NCBI RefSeq assembly: GCF_000429265.1 | Contig: NZ_AUBN01000006.1 | Coordinates: 186,001-250,000, forward strand | From: Actinomyces gerencseriae DSM 6844 | Lineage (GTDB): Bacteria; Actinomycetota; Actinomycetes; Actinomycetales; Actinomycetaceae | Direction: 5' to 3' | Length of the DNA stretch: 64,000 bases | In this document: positions 25,314 through 34,514 of the stretch, in pieces | Layout: every line of letters begins with the position of its first letter | How positions within the stretch are numbered: the stretch's first letter is position 1 | The notes under the pieces: generated by a model | The model's database searches: none | Told to the model about the DNA's origin: nothing | Seen by the model: only the letters and a program-made list of their open reading frames with translations | Position numbers and translations under genes: made by a program

Positions 25314-25985
25314 ATGATGAAACACCATCCGGCGCCGGCGAACGGCGCGCACTCCCACCGGACCCGCGAGGACGAGCGGGGCAGCATCTCCCCCTATCTC
25401 TGCATCGCCTCCGGACTTCTCACCATGGTCGCGCTGCTCGTCATGCTCAGCCTGGGCGACGCCACCCTTCACCGGCGGGACGCGAGCAATGCGGCGGACT
25501 CCGCCGCGCTGGCCGCGGCCGGCGCCTGGGCCGACTCCATCGAGTCGGCGTACGACGACGCCGTCGGCGCCGGCAACGCGGACGACCTGTGGGGCGGGGT
25601 CGGGAACGGCGTGGGATCGTACGCGGGGCCGAAGGCGAGAAGAGCGGCGGAGACGTACGCCTCGCGCAACGGGGCCACGGTCACCGCGTACTCCGTCGAT
25701 GCGACCAGGAGAACCATCACCGTCGCCGTGGAGACGAACTCCGCCGTCGAGGGCGTCGACGAGAGGATGACCGCCGAGTCGACCGCGGAGATCGTCCTCG
25801 GGAACGGCGTCTGCCTCAAGGGCGGCAAGATCGGATTCACGATGGACGGCCGGTGCGTCGCCAAGCGCCCCGATGAGGATCCCGCGCCCGAGTCCACCCC
25901 CTCGCCCTCCCCGACCACCGCCCCGTTCAAGGTGCCCGACGGCATGAGCGAGCACGCGAGGGTCACCACCAGACTGGTGTCCTGA
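25314..25985 (+). CDS. TadG-like (TadE/G) pilus-associated protein
   Basis: This 223-residue protein begins with a His-rich cytoplasmic stretch, then DERGSISPYLCIASGLLTMV and a membrane helix. The RRDASNAADSAALAAAGAWA segment that marks TadE/G-like proteins follows. The residue at +5 after ERG is Tyr rather than Glu, so peptidase processing is uncertain. The outer part has two cysteines, CLKGGKIGFTMDGRC, and a Pro/Ser/Thr-rich region near the end. It is probably a pilus-associated surface or minor pilin protein. Tandem ATG codons at 25314 and 25317 make the exact start ambiguous by one residue. Confidence 0.8.
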   Translation: MMKHHPAPANGAHSHRTREDERGSISPYLCIASGLLTMVALLVMLSLGDATLHRRDASNAADSAALAAAGAWADSIESAYDDAVGAGNADDLWGGVGNGVGSYAGPKARRAAETYASRNGATVTAYSVDATRRTITVAVETNSAVEGVDERMTAESTAEIVLGNGVCLKGGKIGFTMDGRCVAKRPDEDPAPESTPSPSPTTAPFKVPDGMSEHARVTTRLVS

Positions 25986-26083
25986 CCCCTCACGCACCGG
26001 CCGGGGATCCCTCACCCGCTCCATCCGTCGAATCCCACCATCTCCACCGTCCTCATCATCGTCATACTCATCAGGGGGATATC

Positions 26084-26692
26084 GTGCCCACCGCCGCTTC
26101 ACGCCCGCTGCTCGCCGTCGTCGTCGGGCTCGCCCTGCTCTCCGGCTGCAGTGGCGGGCCCGGGGCCGACGACGCCTCCTCGGAGAGCGCCACCCCCTCG
26201 GACGCACGGGCCGCCGGAACGCCCTCCGCCCTCACGCCCGCGCACGGGCTCACCCTGACCATGCCCGCCGACCTCGTCTCCGACGACCAACCCGCGAAGG
26301 GCTCGAACGACAAGTCGCGCGTCGACTACTACGTCCAGGACGAGTCCGCCCCCGCCGTCATCGACGTCGAGTACTACACCGAGAGCTCCCGGACGGCGTC
26401 CAGCATCGCCTCCCTGGACAAGGAGGCCTACGCGGAGGACGGCATCATCGTCACGCCCGCTCCGACGACCGTCGAGAACTCCCCCGACGCGTACACCTAC
26501 GCCTGGGAGCAGAGCACCGCGCCCCCGTGGGACGAGACGGCGCCCGCGATCGACCTGTCCTGCCAGGCGAAGACGGCCGATGGCCCCGATGGTTACGCCT
26601 ACGGCGTCTACGTCTGCTCGCCCAAGGGCAATCAGCGGAGCATCGACGCCATGCAGGCCGTGCTCGACTCCATGTCCATCAGCGGGTCCTGA
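26084..26692 (+). CDS. Secreted lipoprotein, possibly LpqN/DcrB-like fold
   Basis: This 202-residue protein starts with a GTG at 26084 after AGGGGG. It carries a lipoprotein signal peptide with lipobox LLSGC (Cys22), so the mature form is lipid-anchored on the outer face. After a Ser/Ala/Thr linker, the domain (about residues 52-200) has the pattern LTLTMPADL, DVEYYTES and YTYAWEQ with two cysteines. This resembles the LpqN/DcrB type of small secreted alpha/beta domain, and it looks related to the lipoproteins at 28407 and 29110. The function is not known; its place after the pilin genes suggests a pilus or envelope accessory. Confidence 0.8.
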   Translation: MPTAASRPLLAVVVGLALLSGCSGGPGADDASSESATPSDARAAGTPSALTPAHGLTLTMPADLVSDDQPAKGSNDKSRVDYYVQDESAPAVIDVEYYTESSRTASSIASLDKEAYAEDGIIVTPAPTTVENSPDAYTYAWEQSTAPPWDETAPAIDLSCQAKTADGPDGYAYGVYVCSPKGNQRSIDAMQAVLDSMSISGS

Positions 26693-26819
26693 CCGGACTC
26701 CCCCCCGCGGACCCGCGCGCCGGTGCCGCAGGGCGCATTCCGGGGCGCCCGCCCCTTCGCCGTCGCGCACCGGCGCGATTCACTGCCGACAGCACCGACA
26801 GCAAGCGCAAGGAGATCCG

Positions 26820-28346
26820 ATGAGCCCTCGCAGGAAATCGCTGCAGCACGAGCACGGGCAGACGCTCACCGAGCACGCCGGGATCGGACTGGTCGTCGTC
26901 GTTCTGATCCTGGTGGTCGCGGGCGGAATCACCGTGGCCTCCGGGGACGGAATCGGCCAGGCCATCGTCTGCAAGATCGCTCAGCAGATCCGCTCCGTCG
27001 CCGGGGGATCGTACGAGTGCCCCTCGAGCAGCAATCCCTATGCCGCGAATCCCGCTGCGGTTCCCTCGAAGGTCCAGGAGACCACTAAGTCGACGTCCGC
27101 GGGCGTGGAGCTGATCAAGGTGACCGGCAACGTGAGCGATGGCTCCTCGGTCAGGAGGACGACGTACGCCGACGGCTCCGGCAGCCGTCAGTACAGCAAG
27201 ACGATAGAAGGATCCGTGGGCTACTCCCTCGGCACAGGCCATTCGAAGAAGAAGGAGAAGGCCGCGGAGAAAAATGGAGAAAAATCCGGAGACGGTGAGA
27301 AGACCGAGAAGAAGGGCGATGGAGACCCCTTCAAAGTCTCCCTCGAAGGCTCGGTGAAGGCATCCGGAACCATCACGACAACACAGACCTATAAATGCGA
27401 CACCCCTCGCCACATCTCGTGCTCCGAATTCGACAAGCAGAATCGGGCCGCAACCAAGGAACGACTCCGCGACCAGGGGATAGGGCGCTTCAGAAGCGGC
27501 GACAAGACCATCAAGCAGACTCCCGACACCACCTCCAGGGCCTGGAACGTCAAACTGTCCCTCAAGGCCGGCGCCAGCATCAGTGCCGGAGTGAAGAAGA
27601 ACGACAAGCACAAGAGCAAGAACGAGAAGAGCGAGAAGGAGAAGAAAGACGAGTCGAGTAAGAAGAAGAAAAAGAAAAAGGACAAGACGAGCGCCGCAGC
27701 CCAGAGCGGCATCAACATATCCGGAGAGGCCGGCTACACCAACACCTCCACGACCAATGCGGATGGCAGCACCAGCAGGTCGCACAGGTTCGCCTACAAG
27801 GGCACGATCGATGCCGCGGACGAGATCTTCGGCATCGAGGGCGGGGCCGATGACAGTTACTTCGGCAGCTACGAGGTGACCTACGACGGGGACGGCAAGC
27901 TCAAGACCGTGACGTTCACCAGCGTCCGGGAGGGCGAGGCCTCCGCCTCCAAGAATAAGGAGCACGGGAAGAAAGGAGCGGGAGGATCGGCGACCACGAC
28001 GATCACGACCACGCTGGACGTGTCCCAGTTGAGCCCGGAGGACCGTGCGATCGCGGAGCGCTACGCCTCCTCCTCCTTCACCAACGGAGCGCTCATCGTC
28101 CCACCCTCGTCCCTCAAGCCGTCGAGCCCGTCCGACGACGACTTCGACAACCTGCTCTACCGGCAGGCGCGGACGACCCGGGTCGTCCAGAACGGCAAGA
28201 CGGTCACCAAGGAAGGAGGATGGGATCTCTGGCTCATCAAGTACAAGACGGAGTCCACCACCTCCACGCAGGACACGATCAGCTCCCAGCACCTGGGCAG
28301 GCCCGGGCAGGACGGTGAACGGGTCTACGAGGACGACACGGAGTAG
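26820..28346 (+). CDS. Large Flp-like pseudopilin with Lys-rich outer domain
   Basis: This 508-residue protein begins MSPRRKSLQHEHGQTLTEH, close to the Flp signature of the 77-residue pilin. Cleavage would fall after Gly13, with Glu18 at +5 and His19 in place of Tyr at +6, followed by the helix AGIGLVVVVLILVVAGG. AAGGAG lies 6 bases before the ATG. The other 460 residues are a secreted region of Thr/Ser-rich beta-type repeats broken by two highly charged Lys/Glu tracts (about residues 140-165 and 260-290, the latter a run of Lys). Four cysteines are present. Family members normally have 60-80 residues, so this may be a tip or adhesive subunit. No known domain was recognised in the outer part. 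Confidence 0.8.
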   Translation: MSPRRKSLQHEHGQTLTEHAGIGLVVVVLILVVAGGITVASGDGIGQAIVCKIAQQIRSVAGGSYECPSSSNPYAANPAAVPSKVQETTKSTSAGVELIKVTGNVSDGSSVRRTTYADGSGSRQYSKTIEGSVGYSLGTGHSKKKEKAAEKNGEKSGDGEKTEKKGDGDPFKVSLEGSVKASGTITTTQTYKCDTPRHISCSEFDKQNRAATKERLRDQGIGRFRSGDKTIKQTPDTTSRAWNVKLSLKAGASISAGVKKNDKHKSKNEKSEKEKKDESSKKKKKKKDKTSAAAQSGINISGEAGYTNTSTTNADGSTSRSHRFAYKGTIDAADEIFGIEGGADDSYFGSYEVTYDGDGKLKTVTFTSVREGEASASKNKEHGKKGAGGSATTTITTTLDVSQLSPEDRAIAERYASSSFTNGALIVPPSSLKPSSPSDDDFDNLLYRQARTTRVVQNGKTVTKEGGWDLWLIKYKTESTTSTQDTISSQHLGRPGQDGERVYEDDTE

Positions 28347-28406
28347 CGGGATTCGCGACCGCGCGCGGTCGAGCCGTCATCACAACCACCACGCAAGGAG
28401 AGTCTC

Positions 28407-29105
28407 ATGGATCGCATCAGGGAGAGCATCGGAGCGTCCCCGCCGCGCCGCTCGGCCGGCCGCGGCATCGTCACCGGACGGCGACGACTCCTCATGACGG
28501 GACTCGGAGGGGGCGCTCTGGCGGCTCTCGCGGCATGCGGTGCGACGTCGTCCCCTCCCCCGGGAGACGGACTGACGACGGTCGATGACGTTCCCCAGCC
28601 CCACCCCGCCACGACGCCTCCGAGCGAGGCGCAGGACGACTGGGAGACCGTGACCTACGAGGGGCAGTCCTTCAGCCTCCCGACGGCCTTCGACGATCCC
28701 GTCCCCCATGACGACTGGGGCATCTACAGGGCCGCGTACGACCTCCTCGGCAATGACGAGGGCGACGAGAACGACGGCGAGGACGACGGCAGGCTTCAGC
28801 GCGTGCTGGTCACGGGCATCACCACCGACGTCACGACCGCTGACGGGGTCCGGCAGACGGTCGATATGATGAACAGCGGACTGATCGAGAACTACAGCCG
28901 GCTCAACACCATCTCCTGGGAGGCGGATGGCACCACCGCCATCGAGCGGGTCTCCTTCTACTGGGGGCCGGACGCCGACTCCCCCGGCTGCACCTGGATG
29001 ATCGCCTCGCCCGCCGGCATCGGGGTCGCCACCCTCCTGGGCGCCTACGCCGATGACGTCCTGCGCAACAGCATCGAGGCCACCCTGGCCCTGGACGAGG
29101 GCTGA
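28407..29105 (+). CDS. Secreted lipoprotein with possible twin-arginine signal
   Basis: This 232-residue protein has an N-terminal GRRRLLMTGLGGGALAALAA segment followed by Cys44 (lipobox LAAC). The arginines before the hydrophobic stretch could make it a Tat substrate. The mature domain after a Pro/Ser linker contains FSLPTAFDDPVPH, an Asp/Glu-rich loop (residues 112-125) and a C-terminal half reminiscent of LpqN/DcrB-type lipoproteins, similar to its neighbours. AAGGAG precedes the ATG. The next lipoprotein starts 4 bases after its stop, so they are co-expressed. The function is unknown. Confidence 0.8.
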   Translation: MDRIRESIGASPPRRSAGRGIVTGRRRLLMTGLGGGALAALAACGATSSPPPGDGLTTVDDVPQPHPATTPPSEAQDDWETVTYEGQSFSLPTAFDDPVPHDDWGIYRAAYDLLGNDEGDENDGEDDGRLQRVLVTGITTDVTTADGVRQTVDMMNSGLIENYSRLNTISWEADGTTAIERVSFYWGPDADSPGCTWMIASPAGIGVATLLGAYADDVLRNSIEATLALDEG

Positions 29106-29109
29106 TGCC

Positions 29110-30111
29110 ATGAGACGACGCACGAGCCTCATCGCGCTGACGACGATCGTCCTGGGGTCCGCCGCCACGGCATGCTCATCGGACGGGACCGCCGCTCCTT
29201 CGGGGGACTGGCGGCGGGAGGACGACGGCGACCTCCTGGTCGCGATACCGAAGAAGTGGGAGAGGTCCAGTCCCGAGGAGGGCGCGTGGACGACTCGGTG
29301 GACCGATCCCGACAACGACTCCAACGTCCTCATGACCATTCGCTCGGCCGACGAGGACGACGTCTACACGGCGCTCGACACCGCGGCGGACTCCGCGCGG
29401 TCCGTGACCCGCGGCTACCAGCTGGTCGGGGAACGAGCCGCCTGGTCCGACGGCACCACCACGCTGGCCCGCCAGGACTATCGGACGACGTGGCCGGTCG
29501 ATGGCCGTGGCGCCACCTGGGCGGTCAGCGCCCATGGCCTCGTCGCCCTCGTCGACCTGTTCGGGGACTCCGTGACCGACGACCAGTTCACGACCGTCGG
29601 CACGTGGATCGAGCTCACAGGAGCCGCTTCCGCGACCGCGGCGGGTTCCGCAACAGCATCAGCCGACGCCGACGGCAACCAGCACGTTGAGCTCTCCGGC
29701 CTGAGCTGCGCACTGCCGGCGACCTGGATCGACACAGGGGCCCTGGAGGGCTCGCAGCGATGGACAGGAACATGGGGGCTGGTCGAGGACCAGATCCTGG
29801 TGCAGAGGCTCTTCCTCGCGCCCGAGATGCCGCAGAGCACCGTCGAGGACGCGATGGCGCAGATCGAGAGCGACTCGGCCGGCGGCGCGCTGGACGACTA
29901 CGCGAAGCAGCAGGAGGTCCCCCTTCAGCTGTCGGGGCTCGCCGAGGCCACGCGAACCGACTTCAGCGCCGGCGACGACGGCACCGACGAGGGCTGCATA
30001 TGGGTTCTGCGTCAGGACTCCCGCATCGCCGCTGTGCAGTACTCGGGCACCGGCGCCATGGACACCGCTCTGCGCGACTCGATCGAGCAGTCGCTCGCCC
30101 TCACCACATGA
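29110..30111 (+). CDS. Secreted lipoprotein with two similar domains
   Basis: This 333-residue protein starts MRRRTSLIALTTIVLGSAAT with lipobox Cys22. Two domains of roughly 140 residues follow. The first runs from WRREDDGDLLVAIPKKWE, the second from ELSGLSCALPATWID. Each begins with an amphipathic strand plus a P-x-x-W motif and ends in a helix before a Thr/Leu sequence, so they look like a tandem duplication of an LpqN/DcrB-like domain. A Ser/Thr/Ala linker (ATAAGSATASADADG) joins them. It is the last gene of the pilus-linked plus-strand block and is convergent with the OmpA-domain gene. The role is unknown. Confidence 0.78.
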   Translation: MRRRTSLIALTTIVLGSAATACSSDGTAAPSGDWRREDDGDLLVAIPKKWERSSPEEGAWTTRWTDPDNDSNVLMTIRSADEDDVYTALDTAADSARSVTRGYQLVGERAAWSDGTTTLARQDYRTTWPVDGRGATWAVSAHGLVALVDLFGDSVTDDQFTTVGTWIELTGAASATAAGSATASADADGNQHVELSGLSCALPATWIDTGALEGSQRWTGTWGLVEDQILVQRLFLAPEMPQSTVEDAMAQIESDSAGGALDDYAKQQEVPLQLSGLAEATRTDFSAGDDGTDEGCIWVLRQDSRIAAVQYSGTGAMDTALRDSIEQSLALTT

Positions 30112-30239
30112 CTCCGAAACCCCGGGTCGCTGGATTGAGATCGCCCGACCGCGAGGGGCCGGCGATACCCGCCCGCCGGATGCCGCCGACGCCCGAGACG
30201 GCGCCAGTCGGGTTCGCCGGCCGGGCTCGCCAGTCGGGC

Positions 30240-31835
30240 TCACCCCTCGACGACGGGCACGTCGGTCAGCCTCCACGGGCAGGACATGGCGCCGCCGGCG
30301 GGATGATCGACCATGACGGCGTCCTCCCCTGTGTCCGGCCAGGCCACGCACACCCGGCTCGTCTGACCGTCGCCCAGGATCTCGGCGAGCTCGAGCTCGG
30401 TGAGCGCGCGGTGCGCAGCCGCTCCCGGCAGGAGGTAGTCCACGGGATAGATCCGGTCCGCCCCCGACAGCAGGGTCAGCCCGTCGGAGGCGAGCAGGCT
30501 CGTGGCGCCGCCCAGCTCCCCGCGGACGTTGTTGAGCACGCTGCCCGGGTCGGCGAGCCACCCGGTGCCCAGAGGGGACACCGACCCGCCCTTGCCCCCG
30601 GTGACCTCGAGGACGCCCAGCAGCAGGCTCCCGCGGCGCTGCACCTGCGCGAGCCGGACGCTGATGCTCCCCAGCCCGAAGCCACCCGCAACGGTGACGC
30701 CGTCGGGGCCCGCCGCAGCGGGCCCGGTGGGGTCCGGGATGGCGGTCTCACTCCGGGAGCGCACCAGGGCGCCGTCCGTCCCCCGCGTCGGGGCGATGAC
30801 CACCTCGACGCGCCGGTTGGCCTGGCGCCCCTCCTCAGTGTCGTTGGCGACCTTGGGCTCGCTTTCGCCCTTGCCGGTGACGGTCTGCGTCCAGGCGCCC
30901 AGGTCGGTCAGCCGCCCGAGCCTGTCGGCCACGGCTCGCGCGCGCTGCTCGGACAGCGTCTGGTTATGGGCGTCGTCCGCCACGTCGTCGGTGTGCCCGG
31001 TGATCGTCAGCTCTCCGCCGTCATAACCGCCGATCGTCTCGGCGACCCCCTTCAGGGCGTTGTCCGCCTGCGCGGTGAGCTCGGCCGAGTCGACGGCGAA
31101 GGTGACGTCGCTGGCCACGTCGACGGAGGTCTCGTCCCCCGTGGTCAGTCCGCTGGTGGAGCCGTCCAGGGCGACGGAGTAGCGCTCGACGGTCACCGGG
31201 TCGCGCAGGGAGTCCTGGGGACTCGACTCGGCGATGGCCGAGACGACGTCCAGCTCGGGCGCTCGGGCGTCGTCGGCATCGACGACGGGGACCTCGATGA
31301 AGCCTCCGTGCGACAGGAGGACCGTCACCGTGTCGGCGTCGACCGGGCCGAAGGTCGGGTGGAGGGCCAGACTCCCGCCGGGGCCGACGGGGTCGAAGGT
31401 GGATTGCGCAATCGTGGTCGACCAGACGCGCGAGCCCTCGGGATCGATCAGACGCAGGGGTCTGTAGGCGCCGAGGGCGGAGGCAGTCCCGCCGAGCACG
31501 ACGGCGGCGACGTCGAGCGTCGGAGCGGCACCGTCCTCGGAGCGGGTGACGTCGAGGGGAAGTATCGTCAGGTCGGCTCCCCGGTGCGAGACCCGCACGA
31601 GAGGCCCGACGACGACGGTGAGCGACTCACCGGTCGCGACCACCTCGGCGTCGATCGCGGCCTGCGAGGAGGAGGACGCGGAGGAGGCCGACGGCGATGC
31701 CGACGAGTCGATGGCCGCCCCTCCCCTGTCGCAGGCGACGAGGCCGCCGGCCGCGACCAGCGCCGGCAATGAGAGCACGACCCGGCGCGAAAGACCGGAT
31801 CGCGTCGTGAGATGATACGAGGACGAGGTACTCAC
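30240..31835 (-). CDS. OmpA-domain lipoprotein
   Basis: This 531-residue lipoprotein starts at a GTG at 31835; GGAAAG lies 8 bases upstream, and an in-frame ATG at 31901 has no site. LSRRVVLSLPALVAAGGLVA leads to the lipobox Cys35, with twin arginines before the hydrophobic stretch. A Ser/Ala linker and a beta-rich domain follow. Residues about 255-360 form an OmpA C-terminal domain with the peptidoglycan-binding motifs TGHTDDVADDAHNQTLSEQR and RRVEVVIAP. A last domain of about 150 residues is unassigned. It should bridge membrane and peptidoglycan. The neighbouring Ser/Thr kinase gene, on the same strand 141 bases upstream, may share its function. Confidence 0.88.
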   Translation of the reverse strand: MSTSSSYHLTTRSGLSRRVVLSLPALVAAGGLVACDRGGAAIDSSASPSASSASSSSQAAIDAEVVATGESLTVVVGPLVRVSHRGADLTILPLDVTRSEDGAAPTLDVAAVVLGGTASALGAYRPLRLIDPEGSRVWSTTIAQSTFDPVGPGGSLALHPTFGPVDADTVTVLLSHGGFIEVPVVDADDARAPELDVVSAIAESSPQDSLRDPVTVERYSVALDGSTSGLTTGDETSVDVASDVTFAVDSAELTAQADNALKGVAETIGGYDGGELTITGHTDDVADDAHNQTLSEQRARAVADRLGRLTDLGAWTQTVTGKGESEPKVANDTEEGRQANRRVEVVIAPTRGTDGALVRSRSETAIPDPTGPAAAGPDGVTVAGGFGLGSISVRLAQVQRRGSLLLGVLEVTGGKGGSVSPLGTGWLADPGSVLNNVRGELGGATSLLASDGLTLLSGADRIYPVDYLLPGAAAHRALTELELAEILGDGQTSRVCVAWPDTGEDAVMVDHPAGGAMSCPWRLTDVPVVEG

Positions 31836-31955
31836 CTGGCCACTTTCCTTACGTTCCCTGACAACCTCTGCACATTGCACGTCCTGTGCATGCTGTTGCA
31901 TGACCGTACCGCGCCGCGCGCACGACGACCATGGGCAGTGCTCACCCGAAGCCGC

Positions 31956-31975
31956 CCCGGTGACGCCCCACCGGG
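31956..31975 (-). terminator. Hairpin after the Ser/Thr kinase gene
   Basis: CCCGGTG (31956-31962) pairs with CACCGGG (31969-31975) across a 6-base loop, directly beyond the kinase stop at 31977. Short but well placed; no T run. Confidence 0.4.
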
Positions 31976-31976
31976 C

Positions 31977-34463
31977 TCAATCGGCCACGACGGCGCTGAT
32001 GACCAACTCGCCGTTGCTACCGCTTCCCCCCTGACGCACGAGCACGCGCGGTTGACCCGACGCCTCTCCCGGGGCGTTTCCGGACGGAGGCAGCGCCTTG
32101 ACCAGAGTGCCGGCAGTCTGCCACAGCTGCTCACCCGTCGTGACGTCGTAGGCGACCACGTTCGCGCCGGTGGCCTTGGAACGGCTCGTGGGCTGCCCCA
32201 TGTCGAACAGGACCGCGGAGTCCCCTCCGATGAGGCCCTTGGGCGTGATCACGCAGGCCTCCCCATCGGTGGGCGCGGGAGGGACGAAGGAGACCCCGTC
32301 CTTGTCGGAACGCGTGGCCTCGCAGGCGTCGGTGTCCACCGCGACGGGCACCGACGCATCCGTGCCGACCACGGCGACCGTGTTGGAAGCGCTCTCGACC
32401 TTGGACAGGTCGGCGGCGAAGTCCTTGGCGTCACGGCTCGCCGACATCGCCCAGGCCGGGTTCCCCGAGGCGGCGCTGGAGATGTCGGTGATCCGGTTCC
32501 CCTCCGAGTCGTAGACGGTGGCGGCGGAGCCTCCCCGAACGACGAAGGCCCTGGTGCCGGCGCCGATATTGATGCCACCGACTTCGAAGGCCTTGTCGGC
32601 GGGGCCGGGGTCCCTGGCACCGGAGCGACTGCCCGTGAAGTCGGGGTCGGCATCGGCGGGCTGGGAGTAGAGAACGTTCCCGGTAGCGGCGGACAGCACC
32701 TGGAGAGACTTCGAACGACCGTCGTAGGCGATGACGAATCCGTTCCTCACGCGCGCCTTGGAGTAGTGGCCCCCGGCGCGCCAGGACTCCTTCCCCTCCT
32801 CGTCGAGGGCCACCAGGGACCCTTGGGACTCGCCGTCGATGAGGATGGCGCGCTCACCGTCGGAGCCCACGAGGCGGTGGTCGACCGGACCGGGCACGTC
32901 AGTGGTCGTGCTCCCGTCGAGAGAGACCAGCGTCGCCGCGTCGGAGTCCCTGCACAGCAGCGTCGTGTCGTTCCAGAAGCGGGGCTTGTCGCAGCTCCCC
33001 GTCCACACCGGCGCCTGATCCGTCGAGTCGAGGTCGTACAGCGACCAGTCCCCGGAGGACTCGACCGCCAGGGCGCCCCCACCGGGCGAGGGAAGGTAGT
33101 CGTAGACATTCCCGATACGGCGCAGCTCGACCACCTTGGCCTTGGCCGGCAGCGAGGCGATGGTGCCGGCCAGGGCGGCCTGGCGGCGGTGGCGCTGCCA
33201 CAGGAACAGGCCGCCGGCGGCGAGGACGAGGGCGATCACGATGACGGTGGCGATGCCCGCCACGATGAGCGGGCGGCGCGGCGACGCGGCGACGGCGGTG
33301 GCCGCGTCGGGCGGGGAGGCGTCCGGGGCCGTCGACGGGGCCGGGGAGGCGACGGCTGTTGGAGGGGCCGTCGCCCCGGTCGGCGACGAGGGGGCGAGCA
33401 GGGTGGGCGCGTACTGATCGGCGACCGTCGTAGGCGTCTCGGCCGCGGGACTCCCGTCCTGCTCGGACGCGGTCGGCTCCTCGTTCCACACGTACGGCAT
33501 CGCCGAGGGAGTCGAGGGCGGCGGCTCCTGAACACGCGGCGCCGCGGGCAGTCCCGCCAGGCGGGGGGCGAGAGCGGCCAGAGCCCGGGCGGCCTCGGGC
33601 GCGCCGGGCCGTGCCGCCGGCTGCTTGGCGAGCATCCCGTCGATCGTCCCCCACAGGGCGTCCGGTATGCCCTGCGGCCTTCCCGGTGCGCGCCGAGCGT
33701 GCTGCCCCAGGACCTGGGAGGGCACGCCGACGAAGGGCGGCGCGCCGCACGCCGCCTCGTACAGGACGACGCCCAGGGAGTAGACGTCGGCCGCCGGAGT
33801 CGGAGCATGGACGTCGAGAATCTCGGGCGCCATGTACAGCGGCGTGCCGATGGCGCCGGTGGCCCTGGACGAGGCGACCGTGCTGCAGATGCGCGCAACG
33901 CCGAAGTCGGCCAGGCGAGGGATCCACGCGGCGGCCTGCGGGTCGAGCGCCCGTGTCGGGGCGCCACCGACGCTGGTGGCACCGTTGAGGCCGCTGCCGT
34001 CGACGACATCGATGAGGACGTTGGCCGGCTTGACATCGCGGTGCACGATTCCCGCGCCGTGCACCACGGCCAGCCCCTCGGCCAGGAGCGCCCCGATCCT
34101 GGCGACCTCCTCGGGCGGCAGGGTTCCCCGGGACTCCAGGAGCCGACGCAGGTCCCCACCGCCGACGTAGTCCATGACGATGGCGGCGGTATCGCCCTCC
34201 ACCACCATGTCCTGAATGCCGACCACGTAGGGGGAGCGCACCCGCATGAGAGTGGCCCGCTCGCGCACGAAGCGCTCGATGACGCCGGGATCCTGGAGGA
34301 GGTCGGCGCGCAGGAGCTTCACCGCGAGGTCGGCCGCGGAGCCATCGACGCGCCGTCCGAGCCAGACCTCGCCCTGGGCACCGGCACCGACGAGAGAGGT
34401 CAGGACATAGGCGCTGCCTAGACGACGGGGCCCTCCTGCGGTGGTCGGGGTGGGAGCAGTCAT
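31977..34463 (-). CDS. Receptor-type serine/threonine protein kinase with sensor domain
   Basis: This 828-residue Hanks-type kinase has the glycine loop LVGAGAQGEVWLG, catalytic Lys49, HRDVKPANVL with Asp143, DFGVAR and the MAPE motif, so it looks active. A Pro/Ala/Ser-rich juxtamembrane region (about residues 300-400) leads to one membrane helix near residues 405-430. The outer 400 residues contain repeated strands such as GSLVALDEEGKESW and ATGNVLYSQ that suggest a PQQ-like beta-propeller rather than PASTA repeats. The ATG at 34463 is preferred over a TTG at 34499, which would overlap a TAGGTT promoter element. Substrates are not evident from the context. Confidence 0.92.
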   Translation of the reverse strand: MTAPTPTTAGGPRRLGSAYVLTSLVGAGAQGEVWLGRRVDGSAADLAVKLLRADLLQDPGVIERFVRERATLMRVRSPYVVGIQDMVVEGDTAAIVMDYVGGGDLRRLLESRGTLPPEEVARIGALLAEGLAVVHGAGIVHRDVKPANVLIDVVDGSGLNGATSVGGAPTRALDPQAAAWIPRLADFGVARICSTVASSRATGAIGTPLYMAPEILDVHAPTPAADVYSLGVVLYEAACGAPPFVGVPSQVLGQHARRAPGRPQGIPDALWGTIDGMLAKQPAARPGAPEAARALAALAPRLAGLPAAPRVQEPPPSTPSAMPYVWNEEPTASEQDGSPAAETPTTVADQYAPTLLAPSSPTGATAPPTAVASPAPSTAPDASPPDAATAVAASPRRPLIVAGIATVIVIALVLAAGGLFLWQRHRRQAALAGTIASLPAKAKVVELRRIGNVYDYLPSPGGGALAVESSGDWSLYDLDSTDQAPVWTGSCDKPRFWNDTTLLCRDSDAATLVSLDGSTTTDVPGPVDHRLVGSDGERAILIDGESQGSLVALDEEGKESWRAGGHYSKARVRNGFVIAYDGRSKSLQVLSAATGNVLYSQPADADPDFTGSRSGARDPGPADKAFEVGGINIGAGTRAFVVRGGSAATVYDSEGNRITDISSAASGNPAWAMSASRDAKDFAADLSKVESASNTVAVVGTDASVPVAVDTDACEATRSDKDGVSFVPPAPTDGEACVITPKGLIGGDSAVLFDMGQPTSRSKATGANVVAYDVTTGEQLWQTAGTLVKALPPSGNAPGEASGQPRVLVRQGGSGSNGELVISAVVAD

Positions 34464-34497
34464 GCGGATTCCACTCGGTCGGGCTGACAGGAGACGC

Positions 34498-34508
34498 AAC
34501 CTAACCTA
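34498..34508 (-). promoter_or_regulatory. Tandem TAGGTT -10 elements upstream of the kinase gene
   Basis: On the minus strand TAGGTTAGGTT gives two overlapping TANNNT hexamers (34508-34503 and 34503-34498). Transcription starting 6-7 bases later would give a leader of about 28 bases before the ATG at 34463. The -35 region would fall within the rplA terminator stem. A weak assignment. Confidence 0.3.
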
Positions 34509-34514
34509 CAGGGT

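Noticed and set aside
31836-31901. ATG at 31901 as start of the OmpA-domain lipoprotein
   Set aside because: It extends the leader with Gln/His-rich residues before the signal peptide and has no ribosome binding site; the GTG at 31835 has GGAAAG.
32249-34159. Additional minus-strand ORFs inside the Ser/Thr kinase gene
   Set aside because: They are out-of-frame shadows of the kinase with Arg/Pro/Ser-rich composition and no recognisable domains.
34464-34499. TTG start at 34499 for the Ser/Thr kinase
   Set aside because: It overlaps a TAGGTT -10 element and adds no family residues; the ATG at 34463 gives the normal kinase N-terminus.
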